The notes under the pieces: model-generated
What the model was told of the DNA's origin: nothing
The model's input: only the letters and a program-made list of their open reading frames with translations
Database searches by the model: none
Shown: positions 7,105 through 15,378 of the stretch, in pieces
Layout: each line of letters begins with the position of its first letter
Position numbering within the stretch: position 1 is the stretch's first letter
Position numbers and translations under genes: made by a program
NCBI GenBank assembly: GCA_963664085.2
Contig: CAXXLO010000002.1
Span: forward strand, 2,232,001 to 2,296,000
Origin: Bin5 sp022821545
GTDB lineage: Bacteria > Chloroflexota > Anaerolineae > Caldilineales > Caldilineaceae
Length of the DNA: 64,000 bases
Reading direction: 5' to 3'

Positions 7105-10100
7105 ATGAAGCAAAAATCTGTTGGATTGACGCTGCGGGCGTTCATCATCGCCCTGGCGCTTATCTTGGTGGCTGGCTCCCCAGCCCTGCCGCCATTCGAC
7201 GGCGTGGCCTACGCGCAGGCGGCCGGGCCTAGCCTGACGGCAACCGTGACGCCCGGCGGGGCAAGCGTCTCGCTCAGCTGGAGCGCAGTGGACGACGCCG
7301 CCAACTATCTGGTCTGGAAAGGCACCGGCAGTGGCGACTCCGTCGTGTGGGGCAGTACCGCGCACGCGACGGTGGGTGGTGACGTAACCACCTACACCGA
7401 CACGGCCGTCACCGCCGGCAGCACCTACTCCTATGCCGTCCAGGCGGGTACAAACGGGGCCTTCTCCAACGTCCCCAGCGTGACCATCCCCGGCGGCGTC
7501 TCCAAGCCCACCGCCAAGCCGACCGTGACCTTGACCGGCAGCGGCCTGACCGCCATCGACGTCTCATGGACCGCCGTCTCAGGCGCGACCAGCTACGAAA
7601 TACAGGTCTGGTACTCGGGCCTCAGTACCTGGCAGAGTATCGCTACCGGCGAGACGGGGACGACCTACACCCATACCGGCCTGACGGGGGGCACGGCATA
7701 CTACTATATCGTGCGCGGGACCAATACCGGCGGCCAAGGCCCCTGGTCCGACTACGCCTTACATACCCTGATAGCCACGACTACAGTGCCGGAGCTCACG
7801 CTGACGCGCGTAGCTCGAACAACGGTCTCGCTGTCCTGGACCCCGACGACAGATGCCGTGAGTTACAATGTTCATCGCCGGAAAATTTCGACCGCCATGG
7901 ACGACAACAACACCATAGCAGATCGGGTTGTAGTAACAGCCACGGGTGCGTGGGAAGACTTGGTGGATTCCCAGTCGGGGACCAGTTACACGGACAGGGC
8001 CGCCAACTATGTGCCGGCTACTACCATTGGCGATTACAGAACGGCCGACGGTACCACGTATGCTGGGAGTGTTTTAAATGACCCCAAGAGAGTCAAATAC
8101 GAGTACCGTGTAAGGGCGACCGATAGCGGTGGGACCATCGGCGACTGGTCAGAAGTGAAAAGTGTAGCGGTACCCGCGGCGGGCGCGGTGCTTCCCGCGC
8201 CTACGATAAGTGCTTCCACGCTCAGCGCTACGAGCATCCAGGTCACATGGCCTGCGGTCGCCGGCGCTGATTTCTACCAACTCCAGTGGAAGAGCGGCGA
8301 CCGCGGCTATTCGACCCCCATCCGGGTCGATAAGCCCGACTCGGGCCAACCTCTGTATAACCATCCCGGTCTGACCCCGGCAACGGAGTACACCTACCAG
8401 GTACGCGCTGTGGACGTCAACGGCTCGGGCGATTGGTCGAGCGCCAAGAAAGCCACGACTCTGGGGACGACCGACTCGGCCGGACAGATGCCCACGGTGA
8501 ACGGTCTGACGGTGACGGATGATACCAAGTCTAACAAAGGTCCTTCCCGCACGGCCGAACTGACCTGGAATGCCGTGTCAGACGCAACCCACTATGACAT
8601 TCAGCGGTTTGATCCGAGCGGCGACGCCGGATGGACAAAACTGGATACCACCGGCGGTACAACCCGCGTATCGAAGGATGATGCGGGGTCGCCCCCGAGC
8701 TGGACCGACGCGTACTTCACCGGTACGGACACTGCTGGAACTTCCTACAATGCGGCTACCTACGGAGCCGGGAAGACCTACCACTACGTTGTCAGCGCCG
8801 TAAACGATAGAGATACTCCCGGCGCGGATGATGATATCCTGGGTGAGTGGTCTGACTACAAGACTGTTACGTTCAAGGCCCACAAGCCGAACGCGCCCAC
8901 GGGACTGGCGGCAGTAAAGACGAGTGGGTCTTCGATCCTGGTCTCTTGGACGGGTCCGTCTGCCGTTACTTCTGCTGTCGGTGCGATAAGAGGAACCGCC
9001 AGTTCATACACGCTGCAGTGGCGGCCCGGCAATACTTCGAGTTGGAGTAATATCGCTGTGGGAGGCACGTCGTACCACCACACCGGGTTGAGCGGCAATT
9101 CGAGCTACTTCTACCGCGTGCGCGCGGAGAACTCGGGTGGCGAGTCCGTCTACCATCCCGCAGACACCGAAACGCCAGTTAGCGTCACATTGGGGTACAC
9201 ACTGGCCGCGCCGACGGGCTTGAAAGTCGTGGATGCGACGACCACGGTTCCCAGGATCAAGGTATCGTGGAGTGCGGCGGCTGGCGCAGACAGCTATGAG
9301 ATCCAGCGCTGGAACAACACCACAACCGAGTGGGCCAATCTTGCCGGAGAGGCCTCCAGCGGTGGCGTACTCACCGACACCGATGTAGATAACGATGAGG
9401 GCAGGGAGGCCATAGACGATAACGACGACGACGTCGACGACGACGTCGACGGCGGTGGACTGACCGCCGGCACGAAGTACTACTACCGCGTGCGATCGGT
9501 GAAAGAAGGCACCACTAGCGGCTGGTCTGCGATCGTGAGCGGTACGACCAAGCGTGCCTCGATAACTCCGCCAAGGCTTCGGGCCACGACGACGGGACAG
9601 TCAGTAATCCGCCTCTCCTGGAACCCAGTGAGCGGGGCGACCAGTTATGAACTGCAGTTCGCTGAAGGAAAGTACACCTCGGCCAACACCGCGGGCGGAC
9701 TCGGCGTAACTGGAGTTGACGTGACAACGATTACGGTGGCGAGCAGTCACAGACATTACGTTCACACCAGGCTTAAGACCGGTACGCAGTACAGCTACCG
9801 TCTGCGTGCGCTTGGGGCGAACGACGTCAAATCGAATTGGTCGACCAACGCCGTGCAGCCGTTCACCAAGCCGGCCCAGCCGCAGATTTCTGCTGTGACG
9901 CCGACAACCAACACCATCACGCTTAAGTGGGAGGCTGTGAAATTCGCTGTCACCAGCGCCGCCACCAGCGGTAGCAGCGGTCGCCTGCGAAATATAGCAA
10001 CTCAATACCAGATTGAGCGACGTGCCTCCGGTGTCAGCGATTGGTCTCAGTTAACTGAAACTGGTACCTGCGGCACCGACAACAAGTGTGAGTTCAAGGA

Positions 10101-10254
10101 CACGGCACTTGAGCCTTCCACGAACTACTACTACCGTATCCGTGTAAGGATCACTGAAAGTGTGGCACTCGGTGGCGACAACGACGACACCGGCGTCATC
10201 TACTCGAGCTACTGGGACTATGACAGCCAGAGGACGTCGGCCAAGCCCAAGTAG
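7105..10254 (+). CDS. large secreted protein with nine fibronectin type III-like domains
   Basis: A 1,049-residue protein with signal peptide (about 1-38, ending YAQA) and no catalytic domain. I chose ATG 7105 because an AGGAG lies just upstream. About nine FN3-like domains follow head to tail, each with the SWSAV/SWTAV-type strand-B tryptophan and a TYxYxVRA/YYYRVRA strand-F motif. B-strand tryptophans occur in VSLSWSAV, IDVSWTAV, VSLSWTPT, IQVTWPAV, AELTWNAV, ILVSWTGP, IKVSWSAA, IRLSWNPV and ITLKWEAV. An Asp-rich loop (encoded near 9390-9450) sits in the seventh domain. No sorting signal or membrane helix is seen at the C-terminus. FN3 arrays are usually extracellular adhesion or polymer-binding modules; in host-associated bacteria they are counted among eukaryotic-like proteins. 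Role here unknown. Confidence 0.85.
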   Translation: MKQKSVGLTLRAFIIALALILVAGSPALPPFDGVAYAQAAGPSLTATVTPGGASVSLSWSAVDDAANYLVWKGTGSGDSVVWGSTAHATVGGDVTTYTDTAVTAGSTYSYAVQAGTNGAFSNVPSVTIPGGVSKPTAKPTVTLTGSGLTAIDVSWTAVSGATSYEIQVWYSGLSTWQSIATGETGTTYTHTGLTGGTAYYYIVRGTNTGGQGPWSDYALHTLIATTTVPELTLTRVARTTVSLSWTPTTDAVSYNVHRRKISTAMDDNNTIADRVVVTATGAWEDLVDSQSGTSYTDRAANYVPATTIGDYRTADGTTYAGSVLNDPKRVKYEYRVRATDSGGTIGDWSEVKSVAVPAAGAVLPAPTISASTLSATSIQVTWPAVAGADFYQLQWKSGDRGYSTPIRVDKPDSGQPLYNHPGLTPATEYTYQVRAVDVNGSGDWSSAKKATTLGTTDSAGQMPTVNGLTVTDDTKSNKGPSRTAELTWNAVSDATHYDIQRFDPSGDAGWTKLDTTGGTTRVSKDDAGSPPSWTDAYFTGTDTAGTSYNAATYGAGKTYHYVVSAVNDRDTPGADDDILGEWSDYKTVTFKAHKPNAPTGLAAVKTSGSSILVSWTGPSAVTSAVGAIRGTASSYTLQWRPGNTSSWSNIAVGGTSYHHTGLSGNSSYFYRVRAENSGGESVYHPADTETPVSVTLGYTLAAPTGLKVVDATTTVPRIKVSWSAAAGADSYEIQRWNNTTTEWANLAGEASSGGVLTDTDVDNDEGREAIDDNDDDVDDDVDGGGLTAGTKYYYRVRSVKEGTTSGWSAIVSGTTKRASITPPRLRATTTGQSVIRLSWNPVSGATSYELQFAEGKYTSANTAGGLGVTGVDVTTITVASSHRHYVHTRLKTGTQYSYRLRALGANDVKSNWSTNAVQPFTKPAQPQISAVTPTTNTITLKWEAVKFAVTSAATSGSSGRLRNIATQYQIERRASGVSDWSQLTETGTCGTDNKCEFKDTALEPSTNYYYRIRVRITESVALGGDNDDTGVIYSSYWDYDSQRTSAKPK

Positions 10255-10302
10255 CTGGTGGCCTGAACCTGGTTCGCCCAGTGTTCAGTTGTAAGCAGTA
10301 AC

Positions 10303-10341
10303 AGATGCGTCCCGGCCCCGTGCCGGGGCGCATCTTTATCT
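10303..10341 (+). terminator. hairpin terminator after the FN3 gene
   Basis: A 14-bp stem (10303-10316 with 10322-10335, one G-T wobble) and a 5-nt loop are followed by TTATCT. It lies 48 bp past the FN3 stop and 29 bp before the next start. Confidence 0.7.
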
Positions 10342-10370
10342 CAATATCGGAAAAGACAGGAGGAGAGCAC

Positions 10371-11033
10371 ATGACCGGTCGGAAACGCCTTAAGTTTGCA
10401 ACCGTCGTACTGCTGACGCTGATCCTTACAGTCGCCCTGGCCCCCGCGGCTTTTGCGCAGCAGACAATTGATGGTGGTGGGCCGCCGCCTCCGAACCCTC
10501 CAGCCGATGATGGCGATGGGAACAACGTAATTACACCGCCTCCGTCCGGCGGCACCGGCGGCACAACGCCCCCGCCCATAGGGGGCAATGGCGGCACAAC
10601 GCCCCCGCCCATAGGCGGTGGTGGCGGCAATGGCAATGGCGGTGGTGGCGGCAATGGTGGCGGCGGCGGCGGCATGGCGGCGCCCAGCTGGCCCCCCTCC
10701 AACATGATCGTCCAGCACGCCGCGACGCAGGTCCAGCTCTCGCCCGCCGGCGGCGGCCTGCAGGCCTACTTCATCGCGCCCGGCGGCGTCGGCCACTCCG
10801 GCCCCTGGATCGCCTCCTTCGCCAGCCTCGCCACCGAGCATCCCACCGGCGGCGCGGTGACGCTGTACACGGGCTCCAACCCGGGCACGGGCAAGCCGAT
10901 CACGATCTATTACCTGGCGTCGGAGAAGAAGATCCGCGTGAGCACCTTCTACCCGGACACGCAGTACGACACCAACAAGCCCTACGTCTTCACGGTAGAC
11001 TCCGGGCACAACGTCGTGCATGAACAGTGGTAG
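10371..11033 (+). CDS. secreted Gly/Pro-rich stalk protein, conserved HAAT...W C-terminal domain (paralogue 3)
   Basis: A 220-residue protein. ATG 10371 follows AGGAGGAG with good spacing. The signal peptide covers about 1-27 (MTGRKRLKFATVV, ending AFAQ). The stalk has TPPPIGGNGG repeats (30-bp DNA repeats near 10555-10620) and a run of Gly/Asn. The C-terminal domain starts IVQHAATQVQL and carries GGGLQAYFIA, GTGKPITIYYL, KKIRVSTFYPDT, NKPYVFTV and ends HEQW. It is followed by a strong terminator and has one in front, so it is probably transcribed alone. Closest to the 15379 copy at the C-terminus. Unknown function. Confidence 0.8.
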   Translation: MTGRKRLKFATVVLLTLILTVALAPAAFAQQTIDGGGPPPPNPPADDGDGNNVITPPPSGGTGGTTPPPIGGNGGTTPPPIGGGGGNGNGGGGGNGGGGGGMAAPSWPPSNMIVQHAATQVQLSPAGGGLQAYFIAPGGVGHSGPWIASFASLATEHPTGGAVTLYTGSNPGTGKPITIYYLASEKKIRVSTFYPDTQYDTNKPYVFTVDSGHNVVHEQW

Positions 11034-11099
11034 TCCGCGCCGGTCCGGGCGGCCGCAAAGGAGCCTCCGCCTGCGGCCGGACTGCAATAGCTGCAACCG

Positions 11100-11132
11100 C
11101 GCCCCGGTCCCGCACCGGGGCGTCTTTTCTTC
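11100..11132 (+). terminator. rho-independent terminator after paralogue 3
   Basis: CGCCCCGGT (11100-11108) pairs with ACCGGGGCG (11114-11122) around CCCGC and is followed by a T-rich tract. It resembles the terminator at 10303 in loop and core. Confidence 0.75.
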
Positions 11133-11141
11133 TTCCGGGTG

Positions 11142-11169
11142 TTGTCTTCACGTAGAAAGGCGCTACAAT
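11142..11169 (+). promoter_or_regulatory. promoter of the NYN gene
   Basis: TTGTCT (11142-11147), a 16-bp spacer and TACAAT (11164-11169), about 50 bp before the start at 11221. Confidence 0.5.
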
Positions 11170-11220
11170 CATCCCGAAGGCGAATGGATTTTGAGGATTG
11201 TAATCGAGGGGGCGGATGCC

Positions 11221-11847
11221 ATGCGAAACGCATTTATATACTGGGACAATTCAAACATCTTCATCGAAGCGCAAAGGCTTGCAGAGCAGATGGAGAGTTC
11301 TCCCAATGCAAGGCAGCTTGTGCGAATTCAGTTTGAAAATTTGTATGAGCTGGCGCGGGCTGGCAGGGACGTTGGCAACGCTGTTGTTGCAGGATCAGTC
11401 CCGCCAGAACTGCGGAATCTTTGGAATCGGTTAGAGAATTTGGGCTTCAGAGTAGTTCTGTATGATCGTGAACTATCAAGTCGTGGCGAGCAAGAAGTGC
11501 CTGACAACTATTTGCAGAAGCAGATGCTGTTGGATGGCATCAGCAACATTGATAGCCCAGGGACTATAGTATTACTGACTGGCGATGGTGCAGGCTACGA
11601 AGTAGGAAACGGATTCCACGTAGTGCTGGAAAAACTTCACGCTATTGGATGGCGTGTTGAAGTATTGTCTTGGAGAAACTCTTGCCGAAAAGATATGAGA
11701 GAGTGGGTAGAAGAAAATGGGTTGTTCATTGCTTTGGACGACTACTACCATGCAATCACATTTATTGAGCAATCAAGACCGGGATTTGAAATATCACATG
11801 GGCGATATCAATCTGAACTCGACCTGTCTGACCGTCCCATCAGTTAG
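11221..11847 (+). CDS. NYN-domain (PIN-like) putative ribonuclease
   Basis: A 208-residue protein starting MRNAFIYWDNSNIFIEAQ. The D-N-S-N motif (Asp9 to Asn12), a mid-protein DNYLQKQMLLD (Asp95, Asp105) and VLLTGDGAG (Asp122) are the acidic positions of the NYN/LabA-type PIN-like fold, which binds Mg2+ and cleaves RNA. No membrane or extra domain is visible; residues 165-208 form a short tail. I set the start at ATG 11221, just after a GAGGGGGCGG stretch. Composition is lower in GC than the adjacent secreted genes. Small coiled-coil genes lie downstream. A housekeeping RNA-processing role and a toxin-like role are both possible; the sequence does not decide. Confidence 0.75.
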   Translation: MRNAFIYWDNSNIFIEAQRLAEQMESSPNARQLVRIQFENLYELARAGRDVGNAVVAGSVPPELRNLWNRLENLGFRVVLYDRELSSRGEQEVPDNYLQKQMLLDGISNIDSPGTIVLLTGDGAGYEVGNGFHVVLEKLHAIGWRVEVLSWRNSCRKDMREWVEENGLFIALDDYYHAITFIEQSRPGFEISHGRYQSELDLSDRPIS

Positions 11848-11922
11848 ACAACTCGGCGATTGGCTGGAGCGCCAAAAATCAAAAAAACAGATCAAGGGTA
11901 AAAGTGACTAAAGTGTTGTGCT

Positions 11923-11928
11923 ATAATG
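11923..11928 (+). promoter_or_regulatory. -10 box for the small coiled-coil genes
   Basis: A perfect TATAAT at 11923-11928 with no good -35. An ATG at 11932 lies too close to be inside the transcript, which matters for the start of the next gene. Confidence 0.45.
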
Positions 11929-11973
11929 TCGATGAACTGTGAACGGCGAGGAGAACAGGAAGGAGACGCCCCC

Positions 11974-12105
11974 CTGAGCGCGCAAACAGTTGAGGAGAGA
12001 TTGGCAAGCATCGAGGCTACACTGCCGCATCTTGCGACGAAAGCCGACATAGAACGACTACAAACGGTGATGATAAGGCATATAAACACTTGTGGAGAGG
12101 AATAG
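11974..12105 (+). CDS. tiny coiled-coil protein, HLATKADIERL type, probable CTG start
   Basis: A 43-residue product if it starts at CTG 11974: it begins with SAQTVEERLASIEA, then TLPHLATKADIERLQ, and ends without a membrane helix. AAGGAG sits 8 nt before this CTG. The only in-frame ATG (11932) lies 4 nt after a TATAAT and has no ribosome site, so it is a poor start. The HLATKxD motif is shared with the genes at 12108 and 16989, where a C-terminal membrane helix follows; this copy appears to lack the helix. The next gene starts 2 nt after its stop. Function unknown. Confidence 0.5.
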   Translation: MSAQTVEERLASIEATLPHLATKADIERLQTVMIRHINTCGEE

Positions 12106-12107
12106 AA

Positions 12108-12335
12108 ATGGCAGTAACTACAGAGCAGATAACACGCCTGGAGGATAGGGTAAACGACTTAACTAAGGAGACGAGCGAACTACGTGGTGTGTATAGTCAT
12201 TTGGCTACGAAAGAGGACGTTGCGAAAGTGGCGGCGAAAATAGACAAGGTGGCAGAGGTACTCACTTGGCGTATGATTATGATCGCTGTTGTAGCACAAG
12301 CCCTCGGTATCGGTGTGCTCAAATACCTGCCGTGA
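12108..12335 (+). CDS. small coiled-coil protein with C-terminal membrane helix
   Basis: A 75-residue protein: heptad-like N-terminal half (ITRLEDRVNDLTKETSEL), the HLATKEDVAKV motif near residue 32, and a single C-terminal membrane helix (MIMIAVVAQALGIGVL). GGAGAGG precedes the ATG. It resembles small DUF1640/CCDC90-like or XhlA-like proteins found in many copies in some bacteria; no function is established from sequence. It lies 2 bp after the previous tiny gene and 11 bp before the next, so the three are likely co-transcribed. Confidence 0.6.
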   Translation: MAVTTEQITRLEDRVNDLTKETSELRGVYSHLATKEDVAKVAAKIDKVAEVLTWRMIMIAVVAQALGIGVLKYLP

Positions 12336-12346
12336 AAGGGGGCAAA

Positions 12347-12478
12347 ATGACACAGTCCGTCCGCTCCGACATGGACGTCATGCGCAATGAACTTCGCTGG
12401 CTGCGCTGGCTGATGGCGATCGGCGTCGCCGGCATCCTGCTCCCACTGCTGCAACGCCTCTTCGCCTTCCTCTCCTGA
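12347..12478 (+). CDS. 43-residue membrane microprotein
   Basis: ATG 12347 follows AAAGGGGGC. The product starts MTQSVRSDMDVMRNELRWLR and ends with a hydrophobic helix (LMAIGVAGILLPLLQRLF). It is a shorter version of its neighbours: a charged helix followed by one membrane span. Function unknown. Confidence 0.5.
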   Translation: MTQSVRSDMDVMRNELRWLRWLMAIGVAGILLPLLQRLFAFLS

Positions 12479-12487
12479 CCGGCCCCG

Positions 12488-12532
12488 CTGACCCCTGACC
12501 CTCTGACCCCTGACCCTCTGACCCCTGACCCT
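12488..12532. repeat. 15-bp minisatellite, three perfect units
   Basis: CTGACCCCTGACCCT is repeated three times without change directly after the microprotein stop. It is non-coding and prone to slippage. Confidence 0.9.
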
Positions 12533-12613
12533 CTGCCGTTCCCTATGCGATTCTCCCATTCTTTGGTAAAACTGCGAATAATCGGCGCCTCTGCAACGTC
12601 TCCATAGACGAAG

Positions 12614-15079
12614 ATGCCGAACAGGTCCGGATTACCGATGTATCCATTCAAAGTCCGCCCCTCACGCGCGCAGTCCCATAGCGTCCACACGCTCGCGGCC
12701 GTGGCGGCCGCCTTCCTTCTGCTCAGCGCCTATACCGCATCCGCGGCCGCCGCCCCCGCGTCAGTTTCGGACGACCCGCCGCGGCAGGCCCCAGAGACGA
12801 CCCTTAGCCCCCCGGCGCTGACCGCCGAAGCGAGAGGCGGCGCGATCGAGTTGCGTTGGGACGCCGTGCCCGGCGCCGTGCGCTACGAGTTCAAGGTATG
12901 GTGGGCGCCCCTGCCCGACTGGGTACTCATAGGGGGGGACGACATCACCGCCGCCCCTTACATCCACACCGGGCTTACCGCCGGCAGGAAATACTACTAC
13001 ACGATTCGCGCGGTCAACGCCGGCGGCCAGACCAGCGGCTGGCAACAGGCGTTCGCCTCGGCGACCGTTCCGGCCGCGCCGGATAACACGCTGCCAACGA
13101 CCACCGCAACGCCGACGCCAGCTGCAATGCCGACGCCAACTGCAATGCCGGTCGCATCCCCCTCCCATACCGCGACGTCGACAGCGACGCCAGCTGCAAT
13201 GCCGGCCGCATCCCTCCTCACGCCGCCGGGCTTGACCGCCGCAGTCGTTGAAGAGGCGATCGAGCTGCGCTGGGACGCCGTGCCCGGCGCCGTGCGCTAC
13301 GAGCTGATGATATGGTGGGGCGCCCTGCCCGACTGGCTTGCCTTTGGGGGAGACGAAATAACCGCCTCCCCTTTCACCCACGACGATCCTATCCCCGGCA
13401 GGCAATACTACTACACGATTCGCGCGGTCAATGCCGGCGGCCAGACCAGCGGCTGGCAACAGGCGTTCGTCTCGGCGACCGTCCCGGCCGCGCCGGATAA
13501 CACGCTGCCTTCGCCGACGCCGACAGCGACCCTGACGCCGACGCCGACCCTGACGCCGACAGCGACGCCGACGCCAACTTCGCCGCCTGTCACATCCTCC
13601 CTCACGCCGCCGCACCTGACCGCCGAAGCGAGAGACGGCGCGATCGAGTTGCGTTGGGACGCCGTGCCCGGCGCCGTGCGCTACGATCTGCTGGTATGGT
13701 GGGACCCCCTGCCTGATTGGGAACCCATAGGGGGAGAGGAGATCACCGCCGCCCCTTACATTCATACCGGGCTTACCGCCGGCAGGAAATACTACTACAC
13801 GATTCGCGCGGTCAACGCCGGCGGCCAGACCAGCGGCTGGCAACAGGCGTTCGCCTCGGCAACCGTTCCGGCCGCGCCGGCCAACCGGCAGCAGGTCGCG
13901 CCTCCCCCGGCCTCCCTCAACCTGGACCGCTTCTACCGGAAATACCTGGACGCCGACGGCATACCTGTCGTCTCCTCCGCCAACGTGGCCGACGCCGAGC
14001 TCTATCACGCCCGCGACATCATCCTCGGTATGCTCTCCAACCGCCCCGACATTCTCGCCACCATGGCCGCCAACCGGTTCCGGGTCATCATCTATGAAGA
14101 TGACGGCTGCCGGGGCCCCTTCCAGGTACCGGAACTCAGGGACGACCTCCCGCCGGGCCGGTGCACCAATGCCATCGGCATCGCCAGCCTACAGGGCCTC
14201 GTCAACAGGTTCACGGGCGAGATACTCCTGGTAATCGAAGCGATCGGGGTAGCGCCGGCATACCTGCCCTACTGCAATTTCGTCTTTGTCCACGAGTTTG
14301 CACATCTCGTGGATTTCACGTTTTCATACCAGCTGCCCGGCACAACCGTCTTCGATCCCAGCTTCGAGCCCCGCGTAGGGAGCGCATACAACGCCGCCAT
14401 GGCCGCGGGACTCTACCCGAATGCCTACGCTTCGACCAGTCCCAGCGAATACTGGGCCGAAGCCGTCACCTTCTGGTTTCTGCCCGATATGCTGACCGGC
14501 CTGGTGCGGACACCGGCGAACGTTGCCAACCTGACCGGCTACGATCCCCGGATCGCCGCGTTTGTCCAAGAGGTTTTCGGCGATGCCGCACTGCCGGACT
14601 GTAATCCGGTCTTCTTCAGGCTGCTGGGGAAAGTAACGGCCCCAACAGGAGAACCTCTGACCGGCGTAACCGTCGCAGTCGACGTAAGGGTAGTCCCAGA
14701 GATCTCTCCCTACTACTGGCACTTCATCGAGGAAACGCGCCCCACAGGAGCCGACGGCGCCTATGTACTTTCCGTAAGCAAGCCCCGTCTGGCCCGAGTT
14801 CAAAGGATCGTTCGTCAGGCAACGGGAGAAAGCGATCTCGATTCCCACTTCGTTCTCGGCGTTGCCGGCAGCCAGCGCGACGCATACGGCCCTTGCCTGG
14901 TGGGCTACCTCAGCAGCGCCAGCGGCAGAGTAGAAAACATACCCTCCCGCAACGCCGCCCGGTTCGCCATCCCAAGGGACGACATCCGGGGCGTTTCGCT
15001 CACCATCGCCTCCAACTTCGTCTGGACCCAACAGATATGCCGCAGATACGACGTCCGCTTGCCAAAAGAGCAAGATTAG
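12614..15079 (+). CDS. secreted protein with three FN3-like domains and an HExxH metalloprotease-like domain
   Basis: An 821-residue protein. A hydrophobic signal segment lies at about residues 25-46. Three FN3-like domains (each with IELRWDAVPGAVRYE-like and YYYTIRAVNAGGQTSGW) are joined by Thr/Pro linkers. A zincin-like domain follows at about 435-670 with FVHEFAHLVDF (His560, Glu561, His564) and, 48 residues on, SEYWAEAVTF with Glu612 as likely third zinc ligand. This HExxH plus YxAEA layout resembles anthrax lethal factor-type (M34/ATLF) peptidases. The C-terminal part contains a transthyretin-like carboxypeptidase-regulatory motif (GKVTAPTGEPLTGVTV, then ADGAYVLSV). Start: ATG 12614 or 12638, both without a strong ribosome site. 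Substrate unknown; action outside the cell is inferred. Confidence 0.8.
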   Translation: MPNRSGLPMYPFKVRPSRAQSHSVHTLAAVAAAFLLLSAYTASAAAAPASVSDDPPRQAPETTLSPPALTAEARGGAIELRWDAVPGAVRYEFKVWWAPLPDWVLIGGDDITAAPYIHTGLTAGRKYYYTIRAVNAGGQTSGWQQAFASATVPAAPDNTLPTTTATPTPAAMPTPTAMPVASPSHTATSTATPAAMPAASLLTPPGLTAAVVEEAIELRWDAVPGAVRYELMIWWGALPDWLAFGGDEITASPFTHDDPIPGRQYYYTIRAVNAGGQTSGWQQAFVSATVPAAPDNTLPSPTPTATLTPTPTLTPTATPTPTSPPVTSSLTPPHLTAEARDGAIELRWDAVPGAVRYDLLVWWDPLPDWEPIGGEEITAAPYIHTGLTAGRKYYYTIRAVNAGGQTSGWQQAFASATVPAAPANRQQVAPPPASLNLDRFYRKYLDADGIPVVSSANVADAELYHARDIILGMLSNRPDILATMAANRFRVIIYEDDGCRGPFQVPELRDDLPPGRCTNAIGIASLQGLVNRFTGEILLVIEAIGVAPAYLPYCNFVFVHEFAHLVDFTFSYQLPGTTVFDPSFEPRVGSAYNAAMAAGLYPNAYASTSPSEYWAEAVTFWFLPDMLTGLVRTPANVANLTGYDPRIAAFVQEVFGDAALPDCNPVFFRLLGKVTAPTGEPLTGVTVAVDVRVVPEISPYYWHFIEETRPTGADGAYVLSVSKPRLARVQRIVRQATGESDLDSHFVLGVAGSQRDAYGPCLVGYLSSASGRVENIPSRNAARFAIPRDDIRGVSLTIASNFVWTQQICRRYDVRLPKEQD
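12818..13886 (+). repeat. three near-identical FN3-encoding DNA repeats
   Basis: Units at about 12818-13099, 13232-13510 and 13616-13886 are very similar at the nucleotide level, including long identical blocks around the TACTACTACACGATTCGCGC segment. Linkers between them are Thr/Pro/Ala microsatellite-like (ACGCCGACG and similar). This points to recent intragenic duplication or gene conversion. Confidence 0.85.
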
Positions 15080-15108
15080 GGCTTGCGGACGTTTGTTTGA
15101 ACTGCGGG

Positions 15109-15226
15109 TGATCCGCGAAGGGGCGCGAAGAAGGGTTTTAACTGCTTTTTTTGATCCACGAAGGGGCACGAAGGGGCGCGAAGAAGAGCAACTGCTTTTT
15201 TTGATCCGCGAAGGGGCGTGAAGAAA
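15109..15226. repeat. three copies of a GATCCGCGAAGGGGCGCGAAG-like element
   Basis: Copies start near 15110, 15152 and 15202, each GATCC(G/A)CGAAGGGGC followed by variable CGAAG-type sequence; the first two are followed by AACTGC and a T-run. It is an intergenic repeat between the metalloprotease gene and paralogue 4. The T-runs might also terminate transcription. Confidence 0.7.
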
Positions 15227-15283
15227 ATCTGATATGCCGCAAAGACTGGCCCCTATCCTCTGCCGTTCTTCCTCAAACCGAAA

Positions 15284-15312
15284 TTGACACCTCTCCCTTA
15301 TTCGTGTAAGGT
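15284..15312 (+). promoter_or_regulatory. promoter of paralogue 4
   Basis: TTGACA (15284-15289), a 17-bp spacer and TAAGGT (15307-15312). The -10 hexamer is the same as in the first of the tandem promoters before paralogue 2. Confidence 0.6.
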
Positions 15313-15378
15313 TGGGAATGCCTTTCAGCATGTTTTGTGAGGCATTTGCGTTTTGCTGGTTCCAAAGAGGAGAGATAA

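Noticed and set aside
12761..14008. 415-codon minus-strand ORF
   Set aside because: Mirror of the repeated FN3-coding sequence; the Arg/Gly-rich peptide has no domain features while the plus-strand protein is coherent.
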